DNA of 64,000 bases from Rubrivivax sp. (GTDB lineage Bacteria; Pseudomonadota; Gammaproteobacteria; Burkholderiales; Burkholderiaceae_C). The notes below the pieces were generated by a model that searched no databases, was not told the origin of the DNA, and saw only the letters and a program-made list of their open reading frames with translations. Position 1 is the stretch's first letter. Each line of letters opens with the position of its first letter. The DNA lies in the NCBI GenBank assembly GCA_022842595.1, contig JALHPF010000016.1, forward strand, positions 1 to 64,000. The letters run 5' to 3'. The position numbers and the translations under genes are program-made. Shown here one piece after another: positions 50,230 to 61,170 of this stretch.

Positions 50230-51864
50230 TCAGGCCGCAGCCCGTGAACGCAATTGCAGGCCACCGGGCGACCGCCCGGAGCGCTGGATTCCTGCGATAT
50301 GTGTCGAAGCGCGACAGCTGGCCTGCAGGCGCTGGGTGGCCCGGCCGATGAGCGCAGGGGCGTCGGGCAGTGCCGCCTCATGCCGGCGCGCGATGGCGAC
50401 AGCCATCTCCAGCAGTTTCGCATTGAAGGTGCGTTCGCCCTCTGTCAGCAGGCTGTGAACGGCCCCATGAAGGTCGCCCCGCAGGGACTGCGACATCGCC
50501 ATCTCGGCGACTTTAGAGACCTCGGCCTGGCTGCGCCGGATCAGGCTCAGCGCCGGTTCGGACCGCTGCGCTGCTGCCGCCAGAACCTCGGCCGTGGCCT
50601 TGGCCACGCAGAAGCGCCGGGCAATGCGTTCGACCACGTCGACATGCGCCGGCAGCTGACGCTCGCTGTCGGGCAGGCGCGACCACAGCGACAGCACCAC
50701 ATTGGCCGTCTCCAGGTCGAAGTCGTCGGCGCCTGACTGCGCCGACAGCTCGCTCAGTCCGGCGGCTGCCGTTGCCGCGTCCTGGCTGTGGTGTGCCACC
50801 AGCCAGCCCGCGGCCGCCTCCAGGCGGCGCAAGCGCGCTGAATCGGGGAAGCGTTGGCAGAAGCGCCCCAGGTGCTCGTGCGCCGCGGCCACGCCGGGGC
50901 TGTCGCCGGCGTCGAAGCGCAGCATGGCCAGCAGCAGCAGGCTGAGTGCGTCGAACAGCTTGGACTGCACACCCAGGGTCAGGCTCATCTCGAGCCAACG
51001 GCGTGCGTCGGCCTTGTGGCCCTGGTAGAAGGCCAGGGCGCCGGCATGCTGGTTGCGAAGCAGGCAGCCGGGGGTCATCTCGACGGCTGCACGGTATTCG
51101 GTCAGCGCGCCTTCGAAGTCACCCTGTTCGACCAGCATCCGGCCCTGCATGTCGCGCGCGTCGGCGCAGTTCGGGCTTATCTGCACCACCTGGGCGAGTG
51201 TGCGGCGTGCTGCGGAGTTGTCGCCATTGGCGATCTGCGCACGCGCCATGCCGAGCATCGCAAAGGCGCTGGGTTGGACTGCGTGGAGCTTCTCGAAGAC
51301 CTTGCTCGCGTCGGCCGGGCGCTGCAGGTCCAGCAGCAGTTCCGCTGCCAGGCGACCGCACCAGCCGGCAAACGGTGCCTTTTCCTGGAAGCGCTTGATC
51401 GCCCGGGCAAGGGCGACTTCGATCTGACCGTTGTCCAGCGCCTTGAGCACATCGCCCAGCTCCCGCCGGCGGTGGCGGGCTTCCTGGATGCGCTGGGCCA
51501 GCAAGGTGGCCGTGTAGGGGCGCACCAGCAGGCCATCCAGCGACGACTCAGCGGCTTCGATCACCTCGTGGTACTTGGCATTGGCGGTGACCATCAGGAA
51601 CACCGTGCTCTGCGGCAGCAGGCGTTCGCGCCGCAGTTCGTCGAGCAGGTCCTGACCGCTCTGCAGACTGCCTTCGAACTCGCGGTTGCAGACGACGATG
51701 TCGAAGTGCCGCTGCTCGATCAGCATGCGCGCCTCGCGCACCTTGCCCACAGCGGTGACCTGGCCGATCCCGGCGTCACGCAGCTGGCCGCTGGTGATGC
51801 TGCGCATCAGCGGGTTGCCGTCCACGAGCAGGGCGTGGGCGAGATGGATGTCGCGGTCAATCAC
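50230..51864 (-). CDS. Degenerate receiver-TPR protein (copy 2, Asp replaced by Asn)
   Basis: This 544-residue paralog of the downstream gene has the same layout: receiver (about 8-130), TPR-like middle (about 150-340) and a related tail (AGIQRSGRSPGGL). At the phospho-acceptor position it has N60 (IVVCNREFE), and the conserved Lys is R115 (LVRPYT). Such changes normally prevent phosphorylation, so it is probably a pseudo-receiver acting constitutively or as a partner of copy 1. The start is GTG at 51864 with only a weak Shine-Dalgarno. It lies 142 bases after dnaJ on the same strand, separated by two hairpins. Confidence 0.85.
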   Translation of the reverse strand: MIDRDIHLAHALLVDGNPLMRSITSGQLRDAGIGQVTAVGKVREARMLIEQRHFDIVVCNREFEGSLQSGQDLLDELRRERLLPQSTVFLMVTANAKYHEVIEAAESSLDGLLVRPYTATLLAQRIQEARHRRRELGDVLKALDNGQIEVALARAIKRFQEKAPFAGWCGRLAAELLLDLQRPADASKVFEKLHAVQPSAFAMLGMARAQIANGDNSAARRTLAQVVQISPNCADARDMQGRMLVEQGDFEGALTEYRAAVEMTPGCLLRNQHAGALAFYQGHKADARRWLEMSLTLGVQSKLFDALSLLLLAMLRFDAGDSPGVAAAHEHLGRFCQRFPDSARLRRLEAAAGWLVAHHSQDAATAAAGLSELSAQSGADDFDLETANVVLSLWSRLPDSERQLPAHVDVVERIARRFCVAKATAEVLAAAAQRSEPALSLIRRSQAEVSKVAEMAMSQSLRGDLHGAVHSLLTEGERTFNAKLLEMAVAIARRHEAALPDAPALIGRATQRLQASCRASTHIAGIQRSGRSPGGLQLRSRAAA

Positions 51865-51891
51865 GACGTGACACCCCGGGCGCCACCGCCA

Positions 51892-51985
51892 GGCGCACGC
51901 AAGCGGGCCTTGCGTGGCGCCAGGGGGTCTGCAGAGGCTGGGTCGGTCATGTCAGCGGGGGTGGGAATCCAAGAGGCTCCCCGCT
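51892..51985 (-). terminator. Two hairpins between dnaJ and the receiver-TPR genes
   Basis: Read on the minus strand after the dnaJ stop, AGCGGGG (51954-51960) and CCCCGCT (51979-51985) form a stem with an 18-base loop. Then ACGCAAG/CTTGCGT (51897-51903 with 51909-51915), extended by GGCGC/GCGCC with one bulged base, forms a second. T runs are absent, so read-through from dnaJ is possible. Confidence 0.45.
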
Positions 51986-52006
51986 GCTATCGGCTTCGCC
52001 TGGGCG

Positions 52007-53155
52007 TTACTTGAACAGGTCCTTCACGCGGTCGGCCCAACTTTTGGACGTGGGGGAGTGGCGCTCTCCTCCCTTGCGAAACGATTCGTCCAGTTCCTTC
52101 AGCAGCTTGCGCTGGTGCTCGGTGATCTTCACCGGCGTCTCGACCGCCACGTGGCAGTACAAGTCGCCGGGGTAGCTGCTGCGCAGCCCCTTGATGCCCT
52201 TGCCCCGCAGGCGGAAGGTCTTGCCATGCTGGGTGCCCTCGGGCAACTCGATCTCGGCCTTGCTGCCCAGCGTGGGCACCTCGATCGTGCCGCCAAGGGC
52301 CGCCGTGGTCAGCGCCACCGGAACGGTGCAGTGCAGGTCGTCGCCGTCGCGTTCGAAGATGTCGTGCTGCTTGACACGGATCTCGATGTAAAGATCGCCA
52401 GGCGGGCCGCCATTCGTACCTGGTTCGCCATTGCCAGCGCTGCGGATGCGCATGCCTTCGTTGATGCCGGCGGGAATCTTCACCTCCAGCGTCTTCTGCT
52501 TCTTGATCTTGCCCGCGCCACTGCAGCTGGTACAGGGCTCGGGGATGATCTTGCCGCTGCCGTGGCAGGCCGGGCAGGTCTGCTGGATGCTGAAGAAGCC
52601 CTGGCGCATGTGCACCGTGCCCGCACCATTGCAGGTGGTGCAGGTCTTGGCGCTGGTGCCCGGCTTCGCACCCGTGCCCTTGCAGGTGTCGCAGCTTTCC
52701 CAGCTGGGCACGCGGATCTGGGTTTCGCGGCCGTTGGCCGCTTCCTCCAGCGTGATTTCCATGGCGTAGGACAGGTCGCTGCCGCGGTAGACCTGCTGTC
52801 CGCCGGCACCACGCCGTGCGCCGCCTGCGGCACCACCGAAGATGTCGCCAAAGATGTCACCGAAAGCTTCGGCAAAGCCGCCGAAGCCCTCGCCACCCGG
52901 CCCGCCGCGGCCACCCATGTTCGGGTCGACACCGGCATGACCGTGCTGGTCGTAGGCAGCGCGCTTCTGCGGATCGGAGAGCATCTCGTAGGCTTCCTTG
53001 GCCTCCTTGAATTTCTCTTCGGACTTCTTTGCCTCGTCGCCCTGGTGGCGGTCGGGGTGGTGCTTGCCTGCCAAGCGGCGGTAGGCCTTCTTGATGTCTT
53101 CGTCGGTGGCGTTCTTGGGTACGCCCAGGATGTCGTAGAAGTCGCGTTTGGCCAT
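52007..53155 (-). CDS. dnaJ: Chaperone protein DnaJ (Hsp40)
   Basis: DnaJ delivers substrates to DnaK and stimulates its ATPase. The 382-residue protein has the J domain with the HPD motif ([20 protein letters not shown]), a Gly-rich linker (about 70-115), and four zinc-binding CxxCxGxG repeats ([32 protein letters not shown]). The C-terminal substrate-binding domains follow. The ATG at 53155 ([12 protein letters not shown]) is chosen over an upstream TTG-type start. It follows dnaK by 110 bases. Confidence 0.98.
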   Translation of the reverse strand: MAKRDFYDILGVPKNATDEDIKKAYRRLAGKHHPDRHQGDEAKKSEEKFKEAKEAYEMLSDPQKRAAYDQHGHAGVDPNMGGRGGPGGEGFGGFAEAFGDIFGDIFGGAAGGARRGAGGQQVYRGSDLSYAMEITLEEAANGRETQIRVPSWESCDTCKGTGAKPGTSAKTCTTCNGAGTVHMRQGFFSIQQTCPACHGSGKIIPEPCTSCSGAGKIKKQKTLEVKIPAGINEGMRIRSAGNGEPGTNGGPPGDLYIEIRVKQHDIFERDGDDLHCTVPVALTTAALGGTIEVPTLGSKAEIELPEGTQHGKTFRLRGKGIKGLRSSYPGDLYCHVAVETPVKITEHQRKLLKELDESFRKGGERHSPTSKSWADRVKDLFK

Positions 53156-53238
53156 GAAAAAGCTCGTCAGCAAATAAGCGAAACCGCCGCGCCAGGGGCC
53201 AGACCTGGTCTGGAACCCTGAACGCGGCGCGTGTGGGC

Positions 53239-53258
53239 GTCAGGCCCGAAGGCCTGAC
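53239..53258 (-). terminator. UUCG-loop hairpin downstream of dnaK
   Basis: On the minus strand GTCAGGCC and GGCCTGAC close a TTCG tetraloop, seven bases after the dnaK stop. A C(UUCG)G loop makes this exceptionally stable. Without a T run it is more likely a transcript-stabilising or attenuating structure that lowers dnaJ relative to dnaK. Confidence 0.55.
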
Positions 53259-53265
53259 TCGCGGG

Positions 53266-55218
53266 TCACTTCTTGACTTCCTTGAACTCCGCGTCGACCA
53301 CGTTGTCGTCGGCAGGCTGGGCCCGGGGGGCTTCGCCCGCAGGGCCCTGGCCCGGCGCTTCCGGCCCGGCCGTGCCCGCCGCTGCCGCAGCACCCTGGGC
53401 GTCGGCATACATCTTCTCGCCGAGCTTCTGGCTGGCCGTCATCAAGGCTTCGGTCTTGGCTTCGATGACTGCCTTGTCATCACCCTTCAGCGCCTCCTCG
53501 ACGTCCTTCAGCGCCGCCTCGATCTTTTCCTTCTCGGGCGCTTCGAGCTTGTCGCCGTGCTCGGCCAGGCTCTTCTTCACCGAGTGCAGCGTGGCGTCGG
53601 CCTGGTTGCGGGCCTGGATGATCTCGAGCTTCTTGGCGTCCTCGGCCGCGTTCATTTCGGCGTCCTTCACCATCTTCTCGATTTCGGCCTCGGAGAGACC
53701 CGAGTTCGCCTTGATGGTGATCTTGTTTTCCTTGCCCGTGGCCTTGTCCTTGGCGCCGACGTGCAGGATGCCGTTGGCGTCGATGTCGAAGGTCACCTCG
53801 ATCTGCGGCAGGCCGCGCGCGGCCGGCGGAATGCCTTCCAGGTTGAATTCGCCCAGGCTCTTGTTGCCCGTGGCCATCTCGCGTTCACCCTGGTAGACCT
53901 TGATGGTCACGGCCGGCTGGTTGTCGTCGGCCGTGCTGAAGGTCTGGCTGAACTTGGTCGGGATGGTGGTGTTCTTCTTGATCATCTTCGTCATCACGCC
54001 GCCCAGGGTCTCGATGCCCAGGCTCAGCGGCGTGACGTCGAGCAGCAGCACGTCCTTGCGCTCGCCGCCCAGCACCTGGCCCTGGATGGCAGCACCCACG
54101 GCCACGGCCTCGTCGGGGTTGACGTCCTTGCGCGGTTCCTTGCCGAAGAATTCCTTCACCATCTCCTGGACCTTGGGCATGCGCGTCATGCCGCCGACCA
54201 GGATCACGTCGTCGATGTCGCTCAGCTTCACGCCGGCGTCCTTGACGGCGATCTTGCAGGGCTCGATGGTGCGGGCAATCAGCTCGTCGACCAGGCTTTC
54301 GAGCTTGGCGCGCGTGAGCTTGATGTTCAGGTGCTTCGGGCCCGAGGCGTCGGCCGTGATGTAGGGCAGGTTGACGTCGGTCTGCGTCGAATTCGACAGC
54401 TCGATCTTGGCCTTCTCGGCGGCTTCCTTCAGTCGCTGCAGAGCGAGCACGTCCTTGGTGAGGTCGACACCCTGTTCCTTCTTGAACTCGGTGACGATGA
54501 AGTCGATGATGCGCTGGTCGAAGTCTTCGCCGCCGAGGAAGGTGTCGCCGTTGGTCGACAGCACCTCGAACTGCTTCTCACCGTCGACGTCGGCGATCTC
54601 GATGATGCTGATGTCGAAGGTGCCGCCGCCCAGGTCGAAGACGGCGATCTTGCGGTCGCCCTTGCCGTGCTTGTCCAGGCCGAAGGCCAGCGCCGCGGCC
54701 GTGGGCTCGTTGATGATGCGCTTGACGTCGAGGCCGGCGATGCGGCCTGCGTCTTTCGTCGCCTGGCGCTGGCTGTCGTTGAAGTAGGCCGGCACGGTGA
54801 TGACGGCTTCGGTGACTTCTTCGCCCAGGTAGTCCTCGGCGGTCTTCTTCATCTTGCGCAGCACTTCTGCGCTCACCTGCGGGGGCGCCATCTTCTTGCC
54901 GCGCACCTCGATCCAGGCGTCGCCGTTGTCGGCCGCGGTGATCTTGTAGGGCATCAGGTCGATGTCCTTCTGCACTTCCTTTTCGGTGAACTTGCGGCCG
55001 ATCAGGCGCTTGGACGCATACACCGTGTTGCGCGGGTTGGTCACGCTCTGGCGCTTGGCCGAGGCACCGACCAGGATCTCGCCATCTTCCTGGTACGCAA
55101 TGATCGACGGCGTGGTGCGCGCACCTTCGCTGTTCTCGATCACCTTGGTGGTGTTGCCTTCCATGATGGCCACGCACGAATTGGTGGTGCCCAGGTCGAT
55201 ACCGATGATCTTGCCCAT
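53266..55218 (-). CDS. dnaK: Chaperone protein DnaK (Hsp70)
   Basis: DnaK is the ATP-dependent Hsp70 chaperone that folds nascent and stress-damaged proteins with DnaJ and GrpE. The 650-residue protein begins [20 protein letters not shown]. It has the nucleotide-binding domain ([26 protein letters not shown]), the substrate domain, and a lid ending in [14 protein letters not shown], the conserved Hsp70 tail. It is preceded by grpE and followed by dnaJ, the usual betaproteobacterial heat-shock order. Confidence 0.99.
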   Translation of the reverse strand: MGKIIGIDLGTTNSCVAIMEGNTTKVIENSEGARTTPSIIAYQEDGEILVGASAKRQSVTNPRNTVYASKRLIGRKFTEKEVQKDIDLMPYKITAADNGDAWIEVRGKKMAPPQVSAEVLRKMKKTAEDYLGEEVTEAVITVPAYFNDSQRQATKDAGRIAGLDVKRIINEPTAAALAFGLDKHGKGDRKIAVFDLGGGTFDISIIEIADVDGEKQFEVLSTNGDTFLGGEDFDQRIIDFIVTEFKKEQGVDLTKDVLALQRLKEAAEKAKIELSNSTQTDVNLPYITADASGPKHLNIKLTRAKLESLVDELIARTIEPCKIAVKDAGVKLSDIDDVILVGGMTRMPKVQEMVKEFFGKEPRKDVNPDEAVAVGAAIQGQVLGGERKDVLLLDVTPLSLGIETLGGVMTKMIKKNTTIPTKFSQTFSTADDNQPAVTIKVYQGEREMATGNKSLGEFNLEGIPPAARGLPQIEVTFDIDANGILHVGAKDKATGKENKITIKANSGLSEAEIEKMVKDAEMNAAEDAKKLEIIQARNQADATLHSVKKSLAEHGDKLEAPEKEKIEAALKDVEEALKGDDKAVIEAKTEALMTASQKLGEKMYADAQGAAAAAGTAGPEAPGQGPAGEAPRAQPADDNVVDAEFKEVKK

Positions 55219-55317
55219 TTTTCTTTGCTCCTGTGGAGTGGATCTGAATGCTTCGAACTTGTGGATAACTCGTCGCGTTTCAAGGCGCGCGGGTTGTGAA
55301 CTCGGAATGTTTTGCGG

Positions 55318-55851
55318 CTACTTCGACGCGGCCACCGTCACCAGGGCCGGGCGCAGCACGCGGTCGGCGATGAGGTAGCCCTTCTGCAGCACGGCAACCA
55401 CCGTGTTGGCGTCCTGCTCGGCCGGGACCACGCTGATGGCCTGGTGCTGATGCGGGTCGAACTTGGTGCCCGGCGGCGGCGCGATGGCCAGCACCTTGTT
55501 GCGCTCGAGCGCCGCCGTCAGCTGGCGCAGCGTGGCGTGCACGCCTTCCAGCAGCTGCTCGGGCGTGGCGTTGGGCAGCGCGATGGCCGCCTCCAGGCTG
55601 TCCTTGACCGGCAGCAGGCTGTCGGCGAAGGACTCGATGGCGAACTTGCGCGCCTTGCTCATCTCTTCATCGGCACGGCGGCGGGTGTTCTCCGACTCCG
55701 CCTTGGCGCGCAGGAACGCGTCGTTCAGCTCGCCATGCCGGGCTTGCAACTCGGCCAGCTGTTGCGCCGTGTTGGGGTCGGCCGAGGCTGCCAGACCGGT
55801 ATCGGCCGGCGCGGTGTCGATGGGCTCTTGGGGTTGGTTTTCTGGATTCAT
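55318..55851 (-). CDS. grpE: Nucleotide exchange factor GrpE
   Basis: GrpE releases ADP from DnaK and acts as a thermosensor. The 177-residue protein begins [19 protein letters not shown] at ATG 55851. A long coiled-coil helix (about 35-90, [20 protein letters not shown]) precedes the beta domain with [12 protein letters not shown] and [22 protein letters not shown] longer frame to 55932 would need a TTG codon and would start upstream of the sigma-32 promoter, so it is rejected. dnaK follows after 99 bases. Confidence 0.96.
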   Translation of the reverse strand: MNPENQPQEPIDTAPADTGLAASADPNTAQQLAELQARHGELNDAFLRAKAESENTRRRADEEMSKARKFAIESFADSLLPVKDSLEAAIALPNATPEQLLEGVHATLRQLTAALERNKVLAIAPPPGTKFDPHQHQAISVVPAEQDANTVVAVLQKGYLIADRVLRPALVTVAASK

Positions 55852-55877
55852 CGCGGGTTGCACGTTGGACACGAACG

Positions 55878-55905
55878 AGTTGGGGCCTGTGTCCTGGACT
55901 TCAAG
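55878..55905 (-). promoter_or_regulatory. Sigma-32 heat-shock promoter of grpE-dnaK-dnaJ
   Basis: On the minus strand CTTGAA (55905-55900) and CCCCAACT (55885-55878) are 14 bases apart. This is close to the RpoH consensus CTTGAAA-N11-14-CCCCATNT. The predicted start point is about 20 bases before the grpE ATG at 55851. Confidence 0.75.
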
Positions 55906-55923
55906 AGGGCTTTTCTCACATCC

Positions 55924-55941
55924 GGGCGGCAAAAACCGCCC
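55924..55941 (-). terminator. Hairpin after the Hsp15 gene
   Basis: GGGCGG (55924-55929) pairs with CCGCCC (55936-55941); on the minus strand the loop is TTTTTG. It sits between the stop of the S4-domain gene and the grpE promoter. The T run is in the loop rather than after the stem, so termination is uncertain. Confidence 0.35.
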
Positions 55942-55946
55942 TAGGG

Positions 55947-56369
55947 TCAGCCCTGGTCGTCGGCGCTGGCGCTCCAGCGCTGCCAGTCGGCGAGCTGGCG
56001 GCGGTCACGTTTGGTGGGGCGGCCGTGGGCCAGCGTGTCGGCCGGTTCGACGCCCATGCGGCGGCGCGCCGCCGCTGCTTCGCGGGCCGCCAGGCTCTCT
56101 GCCGTTTCGGCGTACAGGGCCTGGGCCACGGGCGCCGGCCCCCGAACGGCGCTCAACCCCAGCACGCGCAGTTCGCGCTGCACGGGGCCCTGACGCAGGC
56201 TGAGGGTGTCTCCGGGCTTGAGTTCACGCGCCGGCTTGGCCGGCTGACCGTTGACGCTGACCCGCCCCAGGTCGACTTCCTCGGCGGCCAGCGAACGCGT
56301 CTTGTACAGGCGTGCGGCCCAGAGCCACTTGTCCAGGCGCAGGCGTTCGAGGGGGGGCTTCAGCGGCAC
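55947..56369 (-). CDS. hslR: Hsp15-like S4-domain RNA-binding protein
   Basis: HslR (Hsp15) binds free 50S subunits that carry a nascent chain and helps recycle them after heat shock. The 140-residue protein starts at GTG 56369 with GGAG six bases upstream, just after the hemH stop. The S4 domain (about 8-60) shows [18 protein letters not shown] and [20 protein letters not shown]. The C-terminal half is basic ([19 protein letters not shown]). Its place next to grpE-dnaK fits heat-shock function. Confidence 0.88.
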   Translation of the reverse strand: MPLKPPLERLRLDKWLWAARLYKTRSLAAEEVDLGRVSVNGQPAKPARELKPGDTLSLRQGPVQRELRVLGLSAVRGPAPVAQALYAETAESLAAREAAAARRRMGVEPADTLAHGRPTKRDRRQLADWQRWSASADDQG

Positions 56370-56382
56370 GCCAAGCTCCGGG

Positions 56383-57474
56383 TCAGTCTGCTGCGCCCAT
56401 TTCCAATGCGCGCTCGCGCTGCACCGCCAGCGTGGCCGTGTCGGGTGCGGCGCGCGTGTCCCAGCCCTGCAGATGGCGTTCGGCAAGGTCGCCCAGGGCT
56501 TCGATCCAGCGCGGCTGGGCGTTCAGGCAGTCGATGTAGCGGAACTGCTGGCCGCCGGCCTCGATGAAGGCCTCGTGCGCTTCCTGGGAGATTTCTTCCA
56601 GCGTTTCCAGGCAGTCGGCCACGAAGCCGGGGCACATCACGTCGACCGACTTCACGCCCTGCGCCGCCAGTGCCTTCAGCGTCGGTTCGGTGTACGGTTC
56701 CAGCCACTTGGCCTTGCCGAAGCGGCTCTGGAAGGTGACCAGCAGTCCGTCCTTCGGCAAGCCGAGGGCCTGCTGCAGCAGGCGCGCGGTCTTGTGGCAT
56801 TGGCAGTGGTAGGGATCGCCGAGCGTCAGCGACCGGTGCGGCACACCATGGAAGCTGAGCACCAGTCGTTCGGCCCGGCCGTGTTCGGCCCAGTGCGCCT
56901 GCACGCGTTCGGCCAGGGCCGCGATGTAACCGGGGTCGTCGGCATACTCGTTGACGAATCGCAGCTCGGGCATGCGCCGGGCCTGGCAGGTCCAGGCCAG
57001 CACCTTGTCGGCGACGCTGGCCGTGGTGGCGGCCGCGTACTGCGGGTAAAGCGGCAGCACCAGCACCCGAGTGGCGCCCTCGGCACGCAGTGCGTCCATC
57101 ACCGAGGCGATGCTGGGGTTGCCGTAACGCATGGCATGGCGCACCAGCACCCGGTGGCCGCGTGCTGCCAGGGTCTGCGACACGGCTTCTGACTGCCGCT
57201 GCGTCCATACCGCCAGCGGCGAACCTTCGGGCATCCAGACCGTGGCGTACTTCGCGGCCGAACGTGCCGGGCGTGTGCGCAGGATGATGCCGTGCAGGAT
57301 GGGCAGCCAAACCAGGCGCGGGATCTCGACCACGCGGGGGTCGCTGAGGAATTCCGCCAGGTAGCGCCGCAGTGCCGGGGCGGTGGGTTCGTCAGGTGTT
57401 CCCAGGTTGACGAGCAGCACGGCCGTGCGCGGGGGCTGGCCATGGCGGTAAGGCGGCTCGTTCTGGAAGCTCAT
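56383..57474 (-). CDS. hemH: Ferrochelatase
   Basis: HemH inserts Fe2+ into protoporphyrin IX, the last step of heme synthesis. The 363-residue protein starts MSFQNEPPYRHGQPPRTAVLL at the ATG at 57474. It has VNLGTPDEPTAPALRRYL, the catalytic His in LSFHGVPHRSL, and the conserved Glu region PGFVADCLETLEEI. Its ATG overlaps the stop of the response regulator gene (ATGA), so the two are coupled. A longer frame upstream overlaps that gene and is not used. Confidence 0.96.
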   Translation of the reverse strand: MSFQNEPPYRHGQPPRTAVLLVNLGTPDEPTAPALRRYLAEFLSDPRVVEIPRLVWLPILHGIILRTRPARSAAKYATVWMPEGSPLAVWTQRQSEAVSQTLAARGHRVLVRHAMRYGNPSIASVMDALRAEGATRVLVLPLYPQYAAATTASVADKVLAWTCQARRMPELRFVNEYADDPGYIAALAERVQAHWAEHGRAERLVLSFHGVPHRSLTLGDPYHCQCHKTARLLQQALGLPKDGLLVTFQSRFGKAKWLEPYTEPTLKALAAQGVKSVDVMCPGFVADCLETLEEISQEAHEAFIEAGGQQFRYIDCLNAQPRWIEALGDLAERHLQGWDTRAAPDTATLAVQRERALEMGAAD

Positions 57475-57851
57475 GAGGCCGCACCCGGGCTGGTATTGCG
57501 GCGCGTGAGTTCGTCGATGACAGCCTGAAGTTCGACCGGCTTGGTCCAGCAGCTGTCGAAGCCGGCCGCACGGGCCGGGGCTTGAACGAGCGAGGCCTCG
57601 TCGGCCGTGCACAGGATGGCCGGCATCGCCGGTGCCGCCAGCTGGGTGCGCAGCGCGGCCAGCAGCCTGTAGCCGTCGGTGTCGGGCAGGTGCAGGTCGA
57701 TCACCAGCAGGTCGGGACGCCAGGCCTGGACCAGCTCGAGAGCTTCGGCTCCGGTGACGGCCGTTTCCACCTCGACCCTGCCGGCCAGGCGGCAGGTTTC
57801 GATGAACAGCAGGCTGTTGATGCGGTCGTCATCGACGTACAGGACACGCAT
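57471..57851 (-). CDS. Single-domain response regulator
   Basis: This 126-residue protein is a stand-alone CheY-like receiver. The acidic triplet D7-D8-D9 (YVDDDR), phospho-acceptor D52 (LLVIDLHLPDTDG), Thr82 (CTADE) and K104 (WTKPVE) are all present, so it should be phosphorylatable. It has no output domain. It lies between a cyclase-FHA gene and hemH and overlaps hemH by 4 bases. The cognate kinase is not in the window. ATG 57851 begins at the first beta strand, as in the family. Confidence 0.88.
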   Translation of the reverse strand: MRVLYVDDDRINSLLFIETCRLAGRVEVETAVTGAEALELVQAWRPDLLVIDLHLPDTDGYRLLAALRTQLAAPAMPAILCTADEASLVQAPARAAGFDSCWTKPVELQAVIDELTRRNTSPGAAS

Positions 57852-57879
57852 CTCAATGGGCTTGGCAAGGCATGCGGTG

Positions 57880-58839
57880 TCAGCGGAAGTCGATGCCGAC
57901 CTGTTGCGGCTGGGTGTCGGCAAAGCGCAGGACTTCGAAGCTGACGCAGGCCGAAGCCGGGTCGGTGGGTGAACCGCCCAGGCCGATGGCGCCACTGCCA
58001 TGCAGGGTACAGCTGCCTCGGCGCAGGCTGACGATCTCGCCATCGTTGAAACGTACATAGGTGCCGTTGTAGCTGAGATCGGTCAACTGGAAGCTGCCCC
58101 CATGCCAATCGACCCGGGCGTGGGAACGGGATACCCGCGAGTCGTCGACACAGAAGCTGGCTTGCGGGCTGCGTCCCAGCACCACGGGCATCTGCTCGTT
58201 GGCGTAGACACGCTGCAGGTCGTCCCACATCAAACGCAGGCCATCGGGCTCGTTCACGGTCGACACGTCGCCGAACAAGGTCACGGCCTGGTCGGTGCTC
58301 TGGCGTCGCCCGCCCATCACATGCACGTGCACTGGCTCCACGCGCCCGCGCAGCACCAGCTTGTCGAGACTGCGAAAGCGGGCCTGCAGGTCCAGCGGCA
58401 GGTCCTGCAGCACTTCGGCGGTGACCAGGGTCTCGTTGTCGCTGGCATGGTCCAGCAGGCGCGCGGCCACGTTGACGGCGTCGCCGTAGCAGTCGCCGGC
58501 CATTTCCACGACTTCGCCACGCGCCACCGCCACCTGCAGGCGCAGCGCACGCAGGCCCGCCGAGGCGCCACGTTCCTGGCCGCGCGAAGCGATGCCGTCG
58601 AGAACATCGTGCATCAGCATCGCGCTCTGGATGGCATTGGGCGGGTCTTCGAACACGGCCATCAGGCCGTCGCCCAGCGTCTTGACCACCTTGCCGGCAT
58701 GGCTGGACACAGGGGCACCCAGGGCATTGACGCAATGCGTTACGACGCTGGTGGCCTCGGCATTGCCCAGGGTTTCAAACAGCGATGTGCTGCCGCGCAG
58801 GTCGGCGAACAGGACGGTGCGGTCTGAAATGCGTGTCAT
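57880..58839 (-). CDS. Class III adenylate/guanylate cyclase domain fused to an FHA domain
   Basis: The 319-residue protein combines an N-terminal class III nucleotidyl cyclase domain (about 5-175) with a C-terminal FHA phosphothreonine-binding domain (about 215-310). The cyclase keeps metal-binding D13 (FADLRGSTSLFE) and D57 (KTLGDGLMAVF) and the transition-state pair N123 and R127 (GDAVNVAARL), so it may be active. Whether it makes cAMP or cGMP is unknown. The FHA domain has G222-R223, SRSH at 237-240 and NG at 258-259. No membrane segment is seen. Together with the next-door receiver it suggests a phosphorylation-linked nucleotide signal. Confidence 0.88.
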   Translation of the reverse strand: MTRISDRTVLFADLRGSTSLFETLGNAEATSVVTHCVNALGAPVSSHAGKVVKTLGDGLMAVFEDPPNAIQSAMLMHDVLDGIASRGQERGASAGLRALRLQVAVARGEVVEMAGDCYGDAVNVAARLLDHASDNETLVTAEVLQDLPLDLQARFRSLDKLVLRGRVEPVHVHVMGGRRQSTDQAVTLFGDVSTVNEPDGLRLMWDDLQRVYANEQMPVVLGRSPQASFCVDDSRVSRSHARVDWHGGSFQLTDLSYNGTYVRFNDGEIVSLRRGSCTLHGSGAIGLGGSPTDPASACVSFEVLRFADTQPQQVGIDFR

Positions 58840-58881
58840 GCCTGCGAAAGTGTACGGCTGCCCCTGCGCGGCACCAGACGA

Positions 58882-61170
<2,289 letters not shown>

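Noticed and set aside
55852..55932. N-terminally extended grpE start
   Set aside because: It needs a TTG start, lies upstream of the sigma-32 promoter, and adds residues unlike GrpE.
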